Shown in pieces: positions 9,476 to 18,462 of a stretch of DNA of 64,000 nucleotides. The stretch is from contig CAWIQF010000009.1 of assembly GCA_963838205.1 (NCBI GenBank), forward strand, positions 186,001-250,000, read 5' to 3'. Source of the DNA: CAIVVT01 sp963838205 (lineage in GTDB: Bacteria > Acidobacteriota > Terriglobia > Bryobacterales > Bryobacteraceae). The notes beneath the pieces are model-generated. The model was not told the origin of the DNA. It saw only the letters and a program-made list of their open reading frames with translations, and made no database searches. The position numbers and the translations under genes were made by a program. Numbering within the stretch: the first letter of the stretch is position 1; the number at the start of each line of letters is the position of its first letter.

Positions 9476-11492
9476 CATTTGACATCGCGACTTCCAGCAG
9501 AAAGCCATCGCCATCGCCCCCTGGCGTTGGCTGAATCGCTCCGCTGGTCACGGGAAGATTGGCTGCCGTTGTCGCACCCGCCAGCAGGATCCGATCCTGC
9601 ATGGCCTGGACTGCGTAAACCGTACTTGTACCGGAGCCGCCGGTGTAGCTTACGGTTTGCCATTGATTGCCAGCAGCGGCCAGGATCGCGAACCAGCCAT
9701 CGGCCGCGCCTTGAAAGGTAAATGGCAGAGCGTTTTGCAGCGGCAGATTGACTGACGATGTCTGTCCCGCAACGACGACATCCCCGCTCGGCTGCAAGCC
9801 CATTGCATAGACATAGTCGTTGCCCGAACCGCCCACTATGGAACACCAATTGAGCGCGACCAGTCCAGGACTGATCATGCAGGCGAATCCCTTTGTTCCG
9901 CTTCCGGTTGTCGTGACAACTCCCGCCCCGGTTCCCGGGAACCCGATCTGCGAACTGGCTGAGCCGGCCACATAGACATTGCCGTCGGCGTCCAGAACGG
10001 CTGCCGCGATCTGATCCTGGCCAATGCCGCCTAGATACGAGGAACTCAGCAACTTCGATCCATCGCTGCTCAGTTGAGCGACAAACCCGTCCAAGAACCC
10101 TCCGTTGGTGCTCTGAAACGCACCTGGAACCGGGAAATTGGACGACCGGGTGGCACCCGCCACGGTGATCGTCCCCGAAGAATCCAGAGCCACGGCATGA
10201 CATCCATCCAAACCGCTCCCCCCAAGAAAAGTGGAGAACACGGCAGCTGTCCCACCAGCCGACAACATCGTGACGAAACAATCGTCAGAGCCGGCGGACA
10301 CCTGTTGGTAAGCCATTGAAGTAACGGGGAAATCGGCGGAGCCCGTTTGGCCGGCCACGATGGCCCGCCCGGAGCCGTCCACCGCCACAGCTAACCCCCG
10401 ATCCGCCCCGGAGCCGCCGAGGAGGGTCGAATACACCAGGTCGCCCGCCGAGTCCAGTTTGATAACGAACGCGTTCCAATCCGCTGGCGCCGCCGTCTGG
10501 AAGGCCTTGGCCGTGGTCAGGAAGTCCGGGGAATTGGAATAGCCGGTCGCGTACGCGTTGCCCTCCATATCCACTGCAATGGCCTGGCCCTGGTCGCTGT
10601 AGGTGCCTCCAATCACAGCGAAAAAGACGACTCCCACGCCACCCGGCGCCAACCGCATCACCATCGCTTTGCCGGAGCCGGCAGGCACGCCGGTGGCACG
10701 TCCGAACAAACTCGGCGAGGCCGTCTGGCCGGTCAGGTAGATGCTGCCGTCCGGGCCGAGAGCCATCCCATAGATGGAGTCCAGTTGCGACCCGCCGAGA
10801 TAGGTCGAGAAGTCGAAGACGGGGTCAATGGTGAGCGGCAACTCAGGGTTGGCTCCAACGACCTGAAACCCCAAATCGCCTGCAGGACTGAGGCCATAGC
10901 TGACCTCGACCGGACGCGCTTGGGAACCTGTATCGGATTGATAAGCCAATGGTTTTCCGAGCAGGAAACTCAGCCCCGCGGCGCTCACGCGGAGGCGACC
11001 CTGCTGGTCGACTCTCGCGCTGGCGCCCTTCCAAGTGAGGGACGGGATGGTCCAGGATCGGCCTGCCGCGAGGTCCAAGCCAAGCTCCAATTGGCCATTC
11101 CTGATCCGGTAAAAGAGGTCGGCGCCAGGCCACAGATTCGCAAATCGGACCCGCTGGAAATGCCGTGAAGTGGTACTGCTGCCCGGACCGTAGGTCTTGG
11201 TGACCCCACCGGTGGGCAATTCGCCGCGATATGGGCCGCGCCTGGAAGCCCCGTTCGGTTGCAGACGTGCGACACCGGTGCCCGTGTCGAGGGCCAGGGA
11301 ACCGTCGTTCATGAGGGCCAGGGGAACGTTGAAGCCTCGCCCGATAAACGCAATCTCCTCAGAGGCTTGCCCGGTGTTCTCCTCGAACCAGACGGGACGC
11401 GGCGGCAGCGTAAGCCCGCGTGGGGAGGGAGGTGCGGCGGCGAAGGACAACGCCACGTTAAGGAACAGAATCAGGGAGATTCGATCGCGCAT
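6735..11492 (-). CDS. Giant secreted SBBP beta-propeller protein with six C-terminal repeat domains
   Basis: A 1585-residue exported protein. Residues 1-19 are a signal peptide (ISLILFLNVALSFAAA). An N-terminal domain (about 20-240) resembles the DUF7948 module that precedes SBBP propellers (VWFEENTGQ). Residues about 240-675 hold repeated SBBP blades with the pattern FSTYLGGS...D...A.D..G..Y..G.T. From about 675 to the end come six domains of about 152 residues, the first divergent, each with two conserved cysteines (ACAVTY and NSQCTL) likely to form a disulphide. The start is set at the ATG before the signal peptide. Such proteins are usual in Bryobacterales; the role is probably surface adhesion or binding, an inference only. 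Confidence 0.85.
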   Translation of the reverse strand: MRDRISLILFLNVALSFAAAPPSPRGLTLPPRPVWFEENTGQASEEIAFIGRGFNVPLALMNDGSLALDTGTGVARLQPNGASRRGPYRGELPTGGVTKTYGPGSSTTSRHFQRVRFANLWPGADLFYRIRNGQLELGLDLAAGRSWTIPSLTWKGASARVDQQGRLRVSAAGLSFLLGKPLAYQSDTGSQARPVEVSYGLSPAGDLGFQVVGANPELPLTIDPVFDFSTYLGGSQLDSIYGMALGPDGSIYLTGQTASPSLFGRATGVPAGSGKAMVMRLAPGGVGVVFFAVIGGTYSDQGQAIAVDMEGNAYATGYSNSPDFLTTAKAFQTAAPADWNAFVIKLDSAGDLVYSTLLGGSGADRGLAVAVDGSGRAIVAGQTGSADFPVTSMAYQQVSAGSDDCFVTMLSAGGTAAVFSTFLGGSGLDGCHAVALDSSGTITVAGATRSSNFPVPGAFQSTNGGFLDGFVAQLSSDGSKLLSSSYLGGIGQDQIAAAVLDADGNVYVAGSASSQIGFPGTGAGVVTTTGSGTKGFACMISPGLVALNWCSIVGGSGNDYVYAMGLQPSGDVVVAGQTSSVNLPLQNALPFTFQGAADGWFAILAAAGNQWQTVSYTGGSGTSTVYAVQAMQDRILLAGATTAANLPVTSGAIQPTPGGDGDGFLLEVAMSNDMVLNGIYPLSGIGLNHIVNLVVTNPSGGQAIQSIQVNVSNPYSTASACAVTFGISAKTITLANDAGSGNVGSVAIGSNATLQNSQCTVNAAGTTMAVVGNSVAVRVSLTYLPVFGTVGDGITKYVNVMATDNQGNTLSVVQAASWSLVAPQPPVVVSLTPSSGQGLSQIFALTVSDSAGANDLASVQLLFANSSSLGGACAVTYISQQKNLGLTNDSGTGYAGYVTPGISGSVSNSQCTLSGAGSSVQASGNSLIMSASLQFNAAFASIGTSAAKTIYANPVNSANQDPTGGIVSAGTWTIPKPGSPTVVSLSPSSGQGLSQTFAVTVSDSAGANDLASVQLLFANSSSLSSACAVTYISQQKNLGLTNDAGNGYAGYVTAGQAGSVSNSQCTISGAGSSIQTSGNSLIMTVSLQFNTAFASTGTSAAKTIYAYPVNSAGQGPTGGMAAIGSWTIPTPPIVVSLTPATGQGSSQTFALTVSDLAGASDLASVQILFANSTSLSSACAVTYVAQQKNIGLSNDAGTGYTGYVTPGQAGSVSNSQCTLSGAGSSIQSAGNALVLTVSLQFNVAFASLGTSAAKTIYANPVNSAGQGPSGGMVSSGTWTIPKAGLPAIVSLSPSSGHGTSQAFALTVSDPAGASDLASVELLFANSTTLSKACAVTYSSQQKTVGLTNDAGTGSAGSITPGQAGSVSNSQCTVSGIGSSIQSSGSSLIMTVNLQFKTAFASIGSGATKSIYANAVNSAAQGPTGGMAAKGTWTLPTPPTVVSLSPASGQGSSQAFALTSADSAGGSDLSSVEIIFSSSGSSSAACVVNYISNQKQFGLLNDAASNYVAYLTPGTNASISNSQCTLNGSGSSIKITGNNLTMTVSLQFKPAFKTTGSATKKVYGYPVSSAGLTPTNWVAMGSWTVQ

Positions 11493-12208
11493 TTTGGAAC
11501 CGGGCCAGTGGCAGCCTGGATGAACCCGGGCCGCCCAGTGCCTCCACACTCACAATCGGCATGCGGCCACGAATCATTAGGGGCGAACGCAAATATTCAG
11601 GCCGAGTCTGGTGGGGGACGGCGCGGGAGTGGGGCGATTCCTGCAGCCGGCGCCTGCTCTCCGCGTTCGCTCTCTAGTTGTGAGTTCCGCCTTGTCTTTT
11701 CTCAAGAACACCGTGTTTTTACCGTAATGCACCGTATTTGAACCGTGAAAACACCGTTTTTCATGCAATTTGCGTTATGGTAGATCTGCTGCAATATAAG
11801 GACTTATTGAAACTCCACCGTGCATTTCACCGTACATCAAGGCGCGGCACCGAAGGTCACTGTGGATCTATTGCAATCAAAGGGGTTGTTGAAAATTCAC
11901 CATGCTTCGCCGACACGCCGAAATCGCAGTGTCTTGACGATGTTTTTTGCGGTGAAACCATCGGCCGGCGCGACGGTGCGCGGAGGCCATCGCGGACGGC
12001 GTCATCGAGGGATGCTCCTTAACAGCCGAGGCTCAGAAACAACAATCGCGGTGCAGAAAAGCAGTCGCGGTTCGGCAACAGTCGCAGCTCAGGAGCGATT
12101 TCTCTGCGGCAGGCCAGCAGCTTTGCAGTATTGAAACGGAAAACGAAAACGAGACGTCCGGCTGGCCGGTGATTGAGTCCGGAGGCAGACCGTCGGCGGG
12201 AAGGGCAT
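11493..12208. other. Gene-free stretch with phased ACCGT boxes and degenerate repeats
   Basis: About 700 bp upstream of the giant gene and downstream of gmhB with no credible gene. It is AT-richer than its surroundings between 11700 and 11950. It contains five ACCGT boxes at 10-11 bp spacing (11710-11757), two further ACCGT boxes near 11817-11835, and degenerate copies of the interspersed GTCGCGG repeat at about 12026-12095. Confidence 0.5.
11710..11757 (+). repeat. Five helically phased ACCGT boxes
   Basis: ACCGT occurs at 11710, 11721, 11731, 11742 and 11753, spacing 11, 10, 11 and 11 bp, so every copy faces the same side of the helix. This is an iteron or cooperative operator pattern. The same ACCGT word recurs in pairs near 11817-11835 and inside the direct repeats at 32132 and 33145. 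Confidence 0.5.
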
Positions 12209-12736
12209 TCAGGCGGATGGGATACGTGCGAGCCAGGCGCGGACGGCGTCTTCGAGGGAGCCGTTGACGGGCATCTGGACGGCGGGGACGCCGGCCCGGC
12301 GGCCGGCTTCGAGATCGGAGGCGGAGTCGCCGAACAGGATGGAATCGCGGGCGATGAGGTCGGGGTAATCGCACAACGCCTGGAGCAGGAGGCCGGGCGC
12401 GGGTTTGCGGCAATCGCAGGCGCCCTCGTCATGCGGGCAGACGTAGATGGCATCGAGTACGACGCCCGAGGAGGCGAGTTCACGCTCCATCTGGGCATGC
12501 AGGGCGGCGAGAGCCGCGGCGCTCAATTGGCCGAGCGCGACGGCGCGCTGATTGGTGACGACGAAGAGGCGGAAGCCGGCCACGGCGAGGAGCTTCAGGC
12601 CGGGCGCGGCGCCGGGGAGGAGTTGAAACTGATCGGGGGTCAGGACGTAGTAGAGATCGGGATGCTTGTAATTGAGCACGCCATCGCGATCGAGGAAAGC
12701 AGCCCGCCGGCGCGGAGAGGGGACGTCGGCAGGCAT
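12209..12736 (-). CDS. HAD-IIIA phosphatase, GmhB-like (heptose bisphosphate phosphatase)
   Basis: A 175-residue HAD-superfamily histidinol/heptose phosphatase. Motif I FLDRDGVLN puts the nucleophile at Asp16 and acid/base at Asp18; motif II is VVTNQ; motif III/IV are CRKPAPG and FGDSASDLEAG. The segment CPHDEGACDC supplies the Cys-His-Cys-Cys zinc knuckle of GmhB proteins, which remove the 7-phosphate of heptose 1,7-bisphosphate for lipopolysaccharide core synthesis. No other heptose gene is adjacent, so the substrate is inferred. The ATG at 12736 has no Shine-Dalgarno but sits 8 bp after a TACAAT, so the transcript may be almost leaderless. Confidence 0.8.
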   Translation of the reverse strand: MPADVPSPRRRAAFLDRDGVLNYKHPDLYYVLTPDQFQLLPGAAPGLKLLAVAGFRLFVVTNQRAVALGQLSAAALAALHAQMERELASSGVVLDAIYVCPHDEGACDCRKPAPGLLLQALCDYPDLIARDSILFGDSASDLEAGRRAGVPAVQMPVNGSLEDAVRAWLARIPSA

Positions 12737-12744
12737 GCAGTTCC

Positions 12745-12750
12745 ATTGTA
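12745..12750 (-). promoter_or_regulatory. Candidate -10 box TACAAT directly before gmhB
   Basis: On the minus strand TACAAT is followed by 8 nt and then the ATG of the HAD phosphatase. A start point 6-8 nt downstream of the box would coincide with the start codon. No good -35 was identified. Confidence 0.3.
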
Positions 12751-12948
12751 GCGGGCGAAGTTCGAGGCGGCCGGGAATGCCGGATCGAATCCTGAGAAGA
12801 GCGCTCCGGTCGGCCTGAGCGGGGCGGCACGCGGTCCGACGGCTCTCGCCGCCCGATAACCCCGATTGGCTTCCGCCCTCCTGCTCTGCCGTCCCCCGCC
12901 TGGTCCGCTTTGTCGAGGCTTTCACTGCCACCAACACTCCCAAACGAA

Positions 12949-12976
12949 AGCGCCCCGGCATGCGGACCGGGGCGCT
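12949..12976 (-). terminator. Rho-independent terminator of the TonB receptor gene
   Basis: A perfect 10-bp stem (AGCGCCCCGG / CCGGGGCGCT) with an 8-nt loop lies 26 bp beyond the receptor stop codon. On the minus strand it is followed by TTTCGTTT. Confidence 0.75.
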
Positions 12977-13002
12977 CGCGACTTCAGGAAAGCCAGCCAG
13001 CC

Positions 13003-16000
13003 TTAGAACTCGAGCCGGGCCGAGATCTGCAATTGGCGTGGACCATAGAGCCCATTCGAAGAGCCCGTCGGAGCCAGAAAGCTGGCGTTGGGATTGAGGC
13101 AGCCATTGGTGTGGCCGGCGCAGGCGCCGGAACCGGCGTTGGTGAAATTGTACTGGGTAGTGTTCAAAGACACGATGTTGGTGTGGTTGAACAGGTTGAA
13201 TGCCTCGCCGGCCAACCGTAGTTGGAGCTTTTCGGTCAACTTGAACCCGCGCGCCAGGCGGAAGTCCACGTTGTAAAAGTTGGGCAGGTTGTAAATGTTG
13301 CGGCCGATCCAATCCGGACGGCCGCCGATGGACCCGCCCGAGTTGCTGACCACGCCGCCGGTGAGGCCGCCGTCGGGACCGCCCGACGGGTACCCGCTGA
13401 TCGAGCCGGTGATCGGCTGGCCGGTGGTCATGGTCACGATGGAGGACAACGCAAAGCCGTTGACGAGCAGATTTGCGGCCCGGTTGCCGCTCTTGATGGT
13501 AGGCATCCACACGAAAGTGCCGGTGAAGCGGTGGCGCTGGTCGAGGTCCGAGGGGCCGTACTCCAGCTTTCGATTCATCGGGTCGACCGGCGAATCGGTG
13601 CCGTAGAATGTGCCGTACTGGCCCGGGACCTGGCCGCCGTCGGTGGCCTGGCTGAGCGTGTAGTTCAGAATGAACTCGAGGCCGCGGCGCATCGGCCGCT
13701 TCCACGTCAGCACCATCGAGTTGTACCAGGAATTCACGTCCGAGTAGCCGACGAGAATCACGCCCGTCGGGTCGATGCGCGTGGTATAGAACGGGTAAGT
13801 CACCGTCTGTGCCGCGCCGCTGGGGCCGGCGAGCACGTCGTAGCTCTTGGTTGTCGTGGACGGATACATGTTGACGTCGGCGAACACTGGCAGGTGCAGA
13901 CCGCGGCTGAACACGTAGCCGGCCGACAGGCTGGTGCCCCAGCCCACCTGGCGCTCGAAAGTCACCTCGCCCTCGTGCACAAACGGATTCTGGAAATCGG
14001 GCACCAGGCCGTGGGTCAACTGCGTCGCCGCGGGCGGCGCGAAGTTGGTCACCGTCGGCGTCAGCGCGCCCGAGAAAGGCGCCGTCAGCGCGGGACCGGG
14101 CGCCGGATAAATCACGTTGGGAAACGTCAGCGTCGGGCACGTCTTGGTAGTGCAGTTGAAGGTCTGCTGGTAGACGCCGTTTTCGACGCGAATGGCGTAG
14201 TAGGTGCTGTTCTGGGTCTTGGCGTAGAACATTCCGTAGCCGACTCGCAGCACCGTATCCTTGGCCAGGTTCCAGGCCGCGCCGATGCGCGGCGCGAAGT
14301 TGGCGTGCTGGATGTTGATCGTCGAGGAGTACAACGTGGTCAGAGGCGTGGCCGTATTCGGCTTGGGCGGCTGCGGCACGAGTTGCAGGTCGTAGCGCAC
14401 GCCCAGGTTCAGCGTCAGCTTCGGCGTGACCTTCCAGCTATCCTCGGCGAACCCGGCGAAGTCGTTGTTGTAGAAGTCGTCCTTGCCAACGCCGGTGATC
14501 GGGTCGGTGACCTGGGCGAAGGTGTTCCAGTGGCGCCCGGTCAAGCCGTCGCCCATGTTGGTTCCGGTGACGTCCTCGATCCAGTGGGCGAAGGCCGTGG
14601 AGCCGGTGTAGCCGTACAATCCGCCGCCCTGATACAGGTTGATCAGCAGCTCGTGGATCAGGTTCAGGTCGAAGCCCGCTTTGAAGGCGTGGCGCCCGCG
14701 GACGTAGGTGAGCGTGTCGGAGATCTGATACCGGTGCTCGTCGGGAAACGCCGGGCGCGGCAGCGCGTTGGGCATGCCGTAACTCATTACGTTCGAGATC
14801 GATACGCTCGGCGCCGACGCGTTGGCGCCGGTCACTTCGAGGTCGCGGCCCCACTGGAAACGTAGATTGTTGACCATCGAACTCGACAGCGTCGAATCCC
14901 AATTGGCCACGAAGATCCGCTCCTGCGTGCGGTTGGTGCCGTTGGTCGTGACCGAGCTGTTGTTGTAGGTCGTGTTCGGACTGTACGCGTTGGGGGCGTG
15001 GTAGTCCATGAAGTCGAACGATGTCGAGATGTGGTTGCGCGCGTTGATCTGGTAGTCGAGCTTGGTGAAGGCGATGTCCTGGTCGGTGGCGCGCGGATAG
15101 ATGCCGGTCAATCCGCTCAGGTATGCGTTCGCGGCAGTGCACATCGCCGCGCTGATCCCCGTCGGACAGGCCTGCGGAAACACCGCGCTGGTTGTGTAGG
15201 CCACCGGATTCACCTTGCGCGAGCCGTCATAGGTTACGTAGTAGAACAGCTTGTCCTTGAGGATCGGGCCGCTCAGGCTGCCGCCGAACTGGTTCCATTG
15301 GTGAATCGGCTGGCTGTAAATACCTTGCGATTTGGGGAACGAATCGAGGGCGTTGAAATCCTGGTTGCGCACGTAGGAGAATGCGTCGCCGTGGATCGCG
15401 TTAGCGCCCGACTTGGTCACCGCGTTCACCACGCCGCCCGCGGCCTGGCCGAGTTCGGCGGAGTAGTTCGACGAGCTGACCTCATACTCGCGTATCGAAT
15501 CCAGGCTGTAGACGTAGGCCCCGCTCGAGGCGCGGCCGCGAGCCTCTGAAAAGAACGCCTGATTGTTGTTCGCCCCGTCCACCGAGTTCTCGTTGTACAG
15601 GCCCGAGATGCCGCGATAGGAGATCAGCCCGCTGCCGCCGTCGGGGGCCACGTTGGGCGTCAGCAGCACGAAGTTGTCCCAGCGCCGTCCGGCGATCGGG
15701 AGGTTGTTGACCAGGCCCTCGCTGACCACCTGCGACGCTTCGGTCTTCTCGGTGTCGACCACCGAACCCGCGCCTGTCACGGTGATCGTCTGTTGGGTGG
15801 ACTTGATCACCATGTCAAAGTCGACGCTCATGATCTGACCGACCTGCAGCACCAGGTCCGTGCGGACCACGTCGGTCAGGCCGGTCTTGGAAACGCGAAC
15901 TTCGTAGCGGCCCGGCTGCAGGAACGTGGCCACGTAAATGCCCGCGTCACTCGTTTCCGTTTTGCGCTCGATCCCGGTGTCGGTGTTGCGCAACGCGACA

Positions 16001-16167
16001 GCCGCTTTCGGGACCACGGCGCCCGATGGATCCTGCACGGACCCGGTGATGCTTCCTGAACCTGCCGCCTGCGCCCAGGCCTGGCCGGCCGGAAGGGCCA
16101 GAAACGACAGAGCCGCGAATAGGAGCGTCGCGGACTTTAGGTGATGTAGGCCGAATCGTAGATACAT
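13003..16167 (-). CDS. TonB-dependent receptor with carboxypeptidase-regulatory domain (Oar-like)
   Basis: A 1054-residue outer-membrane protein. A signal peptide at residues 1-33 ends AWAQA. Residues about 36-120 form a carboxypeptidase-regulatory-like beta-sandwich (SITGSVQDPSGAVVPKA), then a plug domain (about 125-245), then a long beta-barrel ending in the aromatic C-terminus LQISARLEF. This architecture is the Oar-like family greatly expanded in Acidobacteria and thought to import or bind large substrates such as oligosaccharides. GGTGAGGAAAT sits just ahead of the ATG as ribosome site. A strong terminator follows the gene, so it is a single transcription unit. Substrate unknown. Confidence 0.9.
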   Translation of the reverse strand: MYLRFGLHHLKSATLLFAALSFLALPAGQAWAQAAGSGSITGSVQDPSGAVVPKAAVALRNTDTGIERKTETSDAGIYVATFLQPGRYEVRVSKTGLTDVVRTDLVLQVGQIMSVDFDMVIKSTQQTITVTGAGSVVDTEKTEASQVVSEGLVNNLPIAGRRWDNFVLLTPNVAPDGGSGLISYRGISGLYNENSVDGANNNQAFFSEARGRASSGAYVYSLDSIREYEVSSSNYSAELGQAAGGVVNAVTKSGANAIHGDAFSYVRNQDFNALDSFPKSQGIYSQPIHQWNQFGGSLSGPILKDKLFYYVTYDGSRKVNPVAYTTSAVFPQACPTGISAAMCTAANAYLSGLTGIYPRATDQDIAFTKLDYQINARNHISTSFDFMDYHAPNAYSPNTTYNNSSVTTNGTNRTQERIFVANWDSTLSSSMVNNLRFQWGRDLEVTGANASAPSVSISNVMSYGMPNALPRPAFPDEHRYQISDTLTYVRGRHAFKAGFDLNLIHELLINLYQGGGLYGYTGSTAFAHWIEDVTGTNMGDGLTGRHWNTFAQVTDPITGVGKDDFYNNDFAGFAEDSWKVTPKLTLNLGVRYDLQLVPQPPKPNTATPLTTLYSSTINIQHANFAPRIGAAWNLAKDTVLRVGYGMFYAKTQNSTYYAIRVENGVYQQTFNCTTKTCPTLTFPNVIYPAPGPALTAPFSGALTPTVTNFAPPAATQLTHGLVPDFQNPFVHEGEVTFERQVGWGTSLSAGYVFSRGLHLPVFADVNMYPSTTTKSYDVLAGPSGAAQTVTYPFYTTRIDPTGVILVGYSDVNSWYNSMVLTWKRPMRRGLEFILNYTLSQATDGGQVPGQYGTFYGTDSPVDPMNRKLEYGPSDLDQRHRFTGTFVWMPTIKSGNRAANLLVNGFALSSIVTMTTGQPITGSISGYPSGGPDGGLTGGVVSNSGGSIGGRPDWIGRNIYNLPNFYNVDFRLARGFKLTEKLQLRLAGEAFNLFNHTNIVSLNTTQYNFTNAGSGACAGHTNGCLNPNASFLAPTGSSNGLYGPRQLQISARLEF

Positions 16168-16838
16168 GATTTCCTCACCTTCGAATTAGAATTAGTCGAA
16201 TCATCTTGATGCTGATTCCGGTCTGGCTCAGGACGCATAGTCCCTGATTCCAGAAACATTGAAGCACTGTCCTGAATCGGAGGCCAGCGCAAGCAACCGG
16301 GCCTGGCCCAGGCTACCTTGATTGCTGCCGAGGTGACGGCCAATGCTCTTCTTCTCCGCACTGGCCGCAACGAGATTGGCTCCGGGAACGACCACGCTGC
16401 CGGCATTGCGGACAGGCTCGACAGCGGAAGCACCGCCGACGCTGTCTTGCGCTGCCGCACACGCACGGACAGAACTGAAAAAATCCGAGAGACAAACCTG
16501 AGCATGCAAAAAAGACTTGCCCCAGCTTATCACCCGCCGATTGCAGTTGAATGACCGCGGCGGCACGTAATTCGACGAGTTTTCCTGGAGCGGCCGCGGG
16601 CGTGGCTTAAGTTTCCACGTATCAGTGACTAACGGCAGACGGAAGGCGAGTCGTGGTCAGATCGGAAACCGCTGGGGAGTCGCTGCCGGCGGCCGGAGAG
16701 CCGTCGGAAGCCGAGCTACTGTGCCGATTTCGAGCCTCGCAACCAAGCTGGAGATTGTGCCCACCCAGGGCAGTTCCCTCATCCCACAGCCGCTTCTTCG
16801 CTCATCGCCGCATTGCTTCCAGCGGCCGTTGGCGGCTC
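16168..16838. other. Gene-free region between TonB receptor and motB
   Basis: About 670 bp with no convincing coding frame on either strand. It must hold the receptor promoter (minus strand). I see no strong consensus promoter, repeat or RNA structure in it. Confidence 0.4.
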
Positions 16839-17603
16839 TCACTTGCCCGCTTGGAGCGCCGGCTGCGGCAGCGCCTGGTTGAGAATCACGATGTCCACCC
16901 GGCGGTTGTGGCTCCGCCCCTGTTCGTCGTCGTTGGAGGCCACCGGCACCGTGTCGGCGTAGCCCGCGATCGACACCCGCGACCGGTCTACGCGTCCCCG
17001 CGCCGCCAGTTGGTCGAGCATCGCGATGCTGCGCGCCGCCGATAGTTCCCAGTTGCTGGCGAACCGCGAATTGCGGATCGGCACGGCGTCGGTGTGCCCC
17101 TCCAGGTTCACGTGGTTCGGCAGACTGTTGATCAGCCCGCCAAGCTGGTCCACGATCGAGTAAGTATCCGGGTTCAGCTCCGCCTTGCCCGAGGCGAAGA
17201 AGGCTGCCTGCCGCAGGCTGATCACCAACCCGCGCGCCTCCAGGTGGATCTCTATCTGGCCTCTGGCCATCTCGTGCTGGAAACGTCGGCTCAGCGCCTC
17301 CATCGAGGGCACTAACTCCACCGCCGTCCGCTGCTCCACCATCCGGCTGCCCGCCGCCGCATCGCCGGCCTTCTCCGGCGCCACCGGCCCAGCGGTCCGA
17401 CTCCTCGAGATGGTGTTCCGCGTCCCGCCGCGCAGCGCCTGGATCACCGCGTCGGAAACCTGCTTCGCCGTGCCATTGTGGGTCGCCGCCGCCGTGTACA
17501 GCACTACGAACACGGCGAACAGCAGCGTCACGAAATCGGCGTAGACGATTGTCCAGCGCTCGCGGCCCGGCCCGCTGTGCTCGCGTGGGTCGTAGAATTC
17601 CAT
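16839..17603 (-). CDS. motB: Flagellar motor stator protein MotB
   Basis: A 254-residue stator protein. A single transmembrane helix at about residues 18-40 contains YADFVTLLFA, with Asp23 as the proton-binding residue. After a periplasmic linker, residues about 125-250 are an OmpA-like peptidoglycan-binding domain (LEGHTDAVPIRNSRF, NWELSAARS, SNDDEQGRSHNRRVDI). MotB anchors the MotA4-5MotB2 ion channel to the wall and drives flagellar rotation. The start has AGAAGG six bases upstream. It follows motA by 10 bp on the same strand, a conserved operon. The second flagellar locus in this window lies near 56-59 kb. Confidence 0.92.
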   Translation of the reverse strand: MEFYDPREHSGPGRERWTIVYADFVTLLFAVFVVLYTAAATHNGTAKQVSDAVIQALRGGTRNTISRSRTAGPVAPEKAGDAAAGSRMVEQRTAVELVPSMEALSRRFQHEMARGQIEIHLEARGLVISLRQAAFFASGKAELNPDTYSIVDQLGGLINSLPNHVNLEGHTDAVPIRNSRFASNWELSAARSIAMLDQLAARGRVDRSRVSIAGYADTVPVASNDDEQGRSHNRRVDIVILNQALPQPALQAGK

Positions 17604-17613
17604 GGCGCGCCTT

Positions 17614-18462
17614 CTAGGCGGAGGCCGCCTTGCGCCTGATCAGCTCGGGCATCGGCTCCATCCGCTTGTTCAGCTCCCCCTCGCACTGGAACGCCGCCAG
17701 CTTGCGCCGGATCAGCCTCGGGTTAGTGCCTTCGCTGATGCTCAGCACGCCCTCGAGCATGAGCTGCTTCGCCTTTACCGCCTGCCACGCCCGCAGCCGC
17801 ACCTTCTGGCCCAACGGCAGCAAGATCAGGTTGGCCGAGCCTACCCCGTAAATCGTCGCCACGAACGCCACCGCGATGCCGTAGCCCACGGCCGACAGGT
17901 TGTCGAGGTGCTTCATCACCTGGATCAGCCCGATCACCGCGCCTAGTATCCCAATCGTCGGCGCGTAGCCGCCCGCCGCCTCGTACACCTTGGCGTCCAT
18001 CTCGGCCGCGTTCACGTCGAGCTTCATTTCGATCTCCATCATCTCCCGCAGGTCGCCCGGCGGCGTCCCGTCCACGGCGAGCATCAGCGCCCGGTTCAGA
18101 AACGGGTGGCGGATTTGCTCGATCTCCTGCTCCAGCGCCACCAGACCGGCCCGGCGGGCCTTCAACGAAAGGCTCACAACCAGCTCGATGATCTCGTCCA
18201 AGTCGGTGTCCACTTCGATGAATACGGTGCGCAAACGCTTCACGGCGCTGCGCAGCATGGACAGCGGCGTAGTCAGCATCGTCGCCCCAAGCGTGCCGCC
18301 GAACACGATCAGCGCCGCGGTCACCTGCGCCACGTCGGAAATCCGACCGCCTTCCATCAGCAGCCCCATCAGGATGCCGCCAATGCCGATCGCCAGCCCC
18401 ACGAGCGCCAGGAAGTCCGGCCTGCGCCGGCCTATGCGGTGATTCAACTCTCGCTGTGCCAT
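17614..18462 (-). CDS. motA: Flagellar motor stator protein MotA
   Basis: A 282-residue inner-membrane stator subunit with four transmembrane helices, two near the N-terminus (about 17-55) and two toward the C-terminus. The third helix carries the family motif PTIGILGAVIGLIQVM and the fourth AVAFVATIYGVGSANL, which form the proton pathway with MotB Asp23. The cytoplasmic loop between helices 2 and 3 holds charged residues for rotor contact. I start at the ATG at 18462 rather than the GTG before it because GAGAGG then has proper spacing. First gene of motA-motB. Confidence 0.92.
   Translation of the reverse strand: MAQRELNHRIGRRRPDFLALVGLAIGIGGILMGLLMEGGRISDVAQVTAALIVFGGTLGATMLTTPLSMLRSAVKRLRTVFIEVDTDLDEIIELVVSLSLKARRAGLVALEQEIEQIRHPFLNRALMLAVDGTPPGDLREMMEIEMKLDVNAAEMDAKVYEAAGGYAPTIGILGAVIGLIQVMKHLDNLSAVGYGIAVAFVATIYGVGSANLILLPLGQKVRLRAWQAVKAKQLMLEGVLSISEGTNPRLIRRKLAAFQCEGELNKRMEPMPELIRRKAASA

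Noticed and set aside
12209..14140. A 643-residue protein overlapping gmhB and the TonB receptor
   Set aside because: Only the last 175 residues are real (GmhB); the rest is an out-of-frame reading of the receptor gene.
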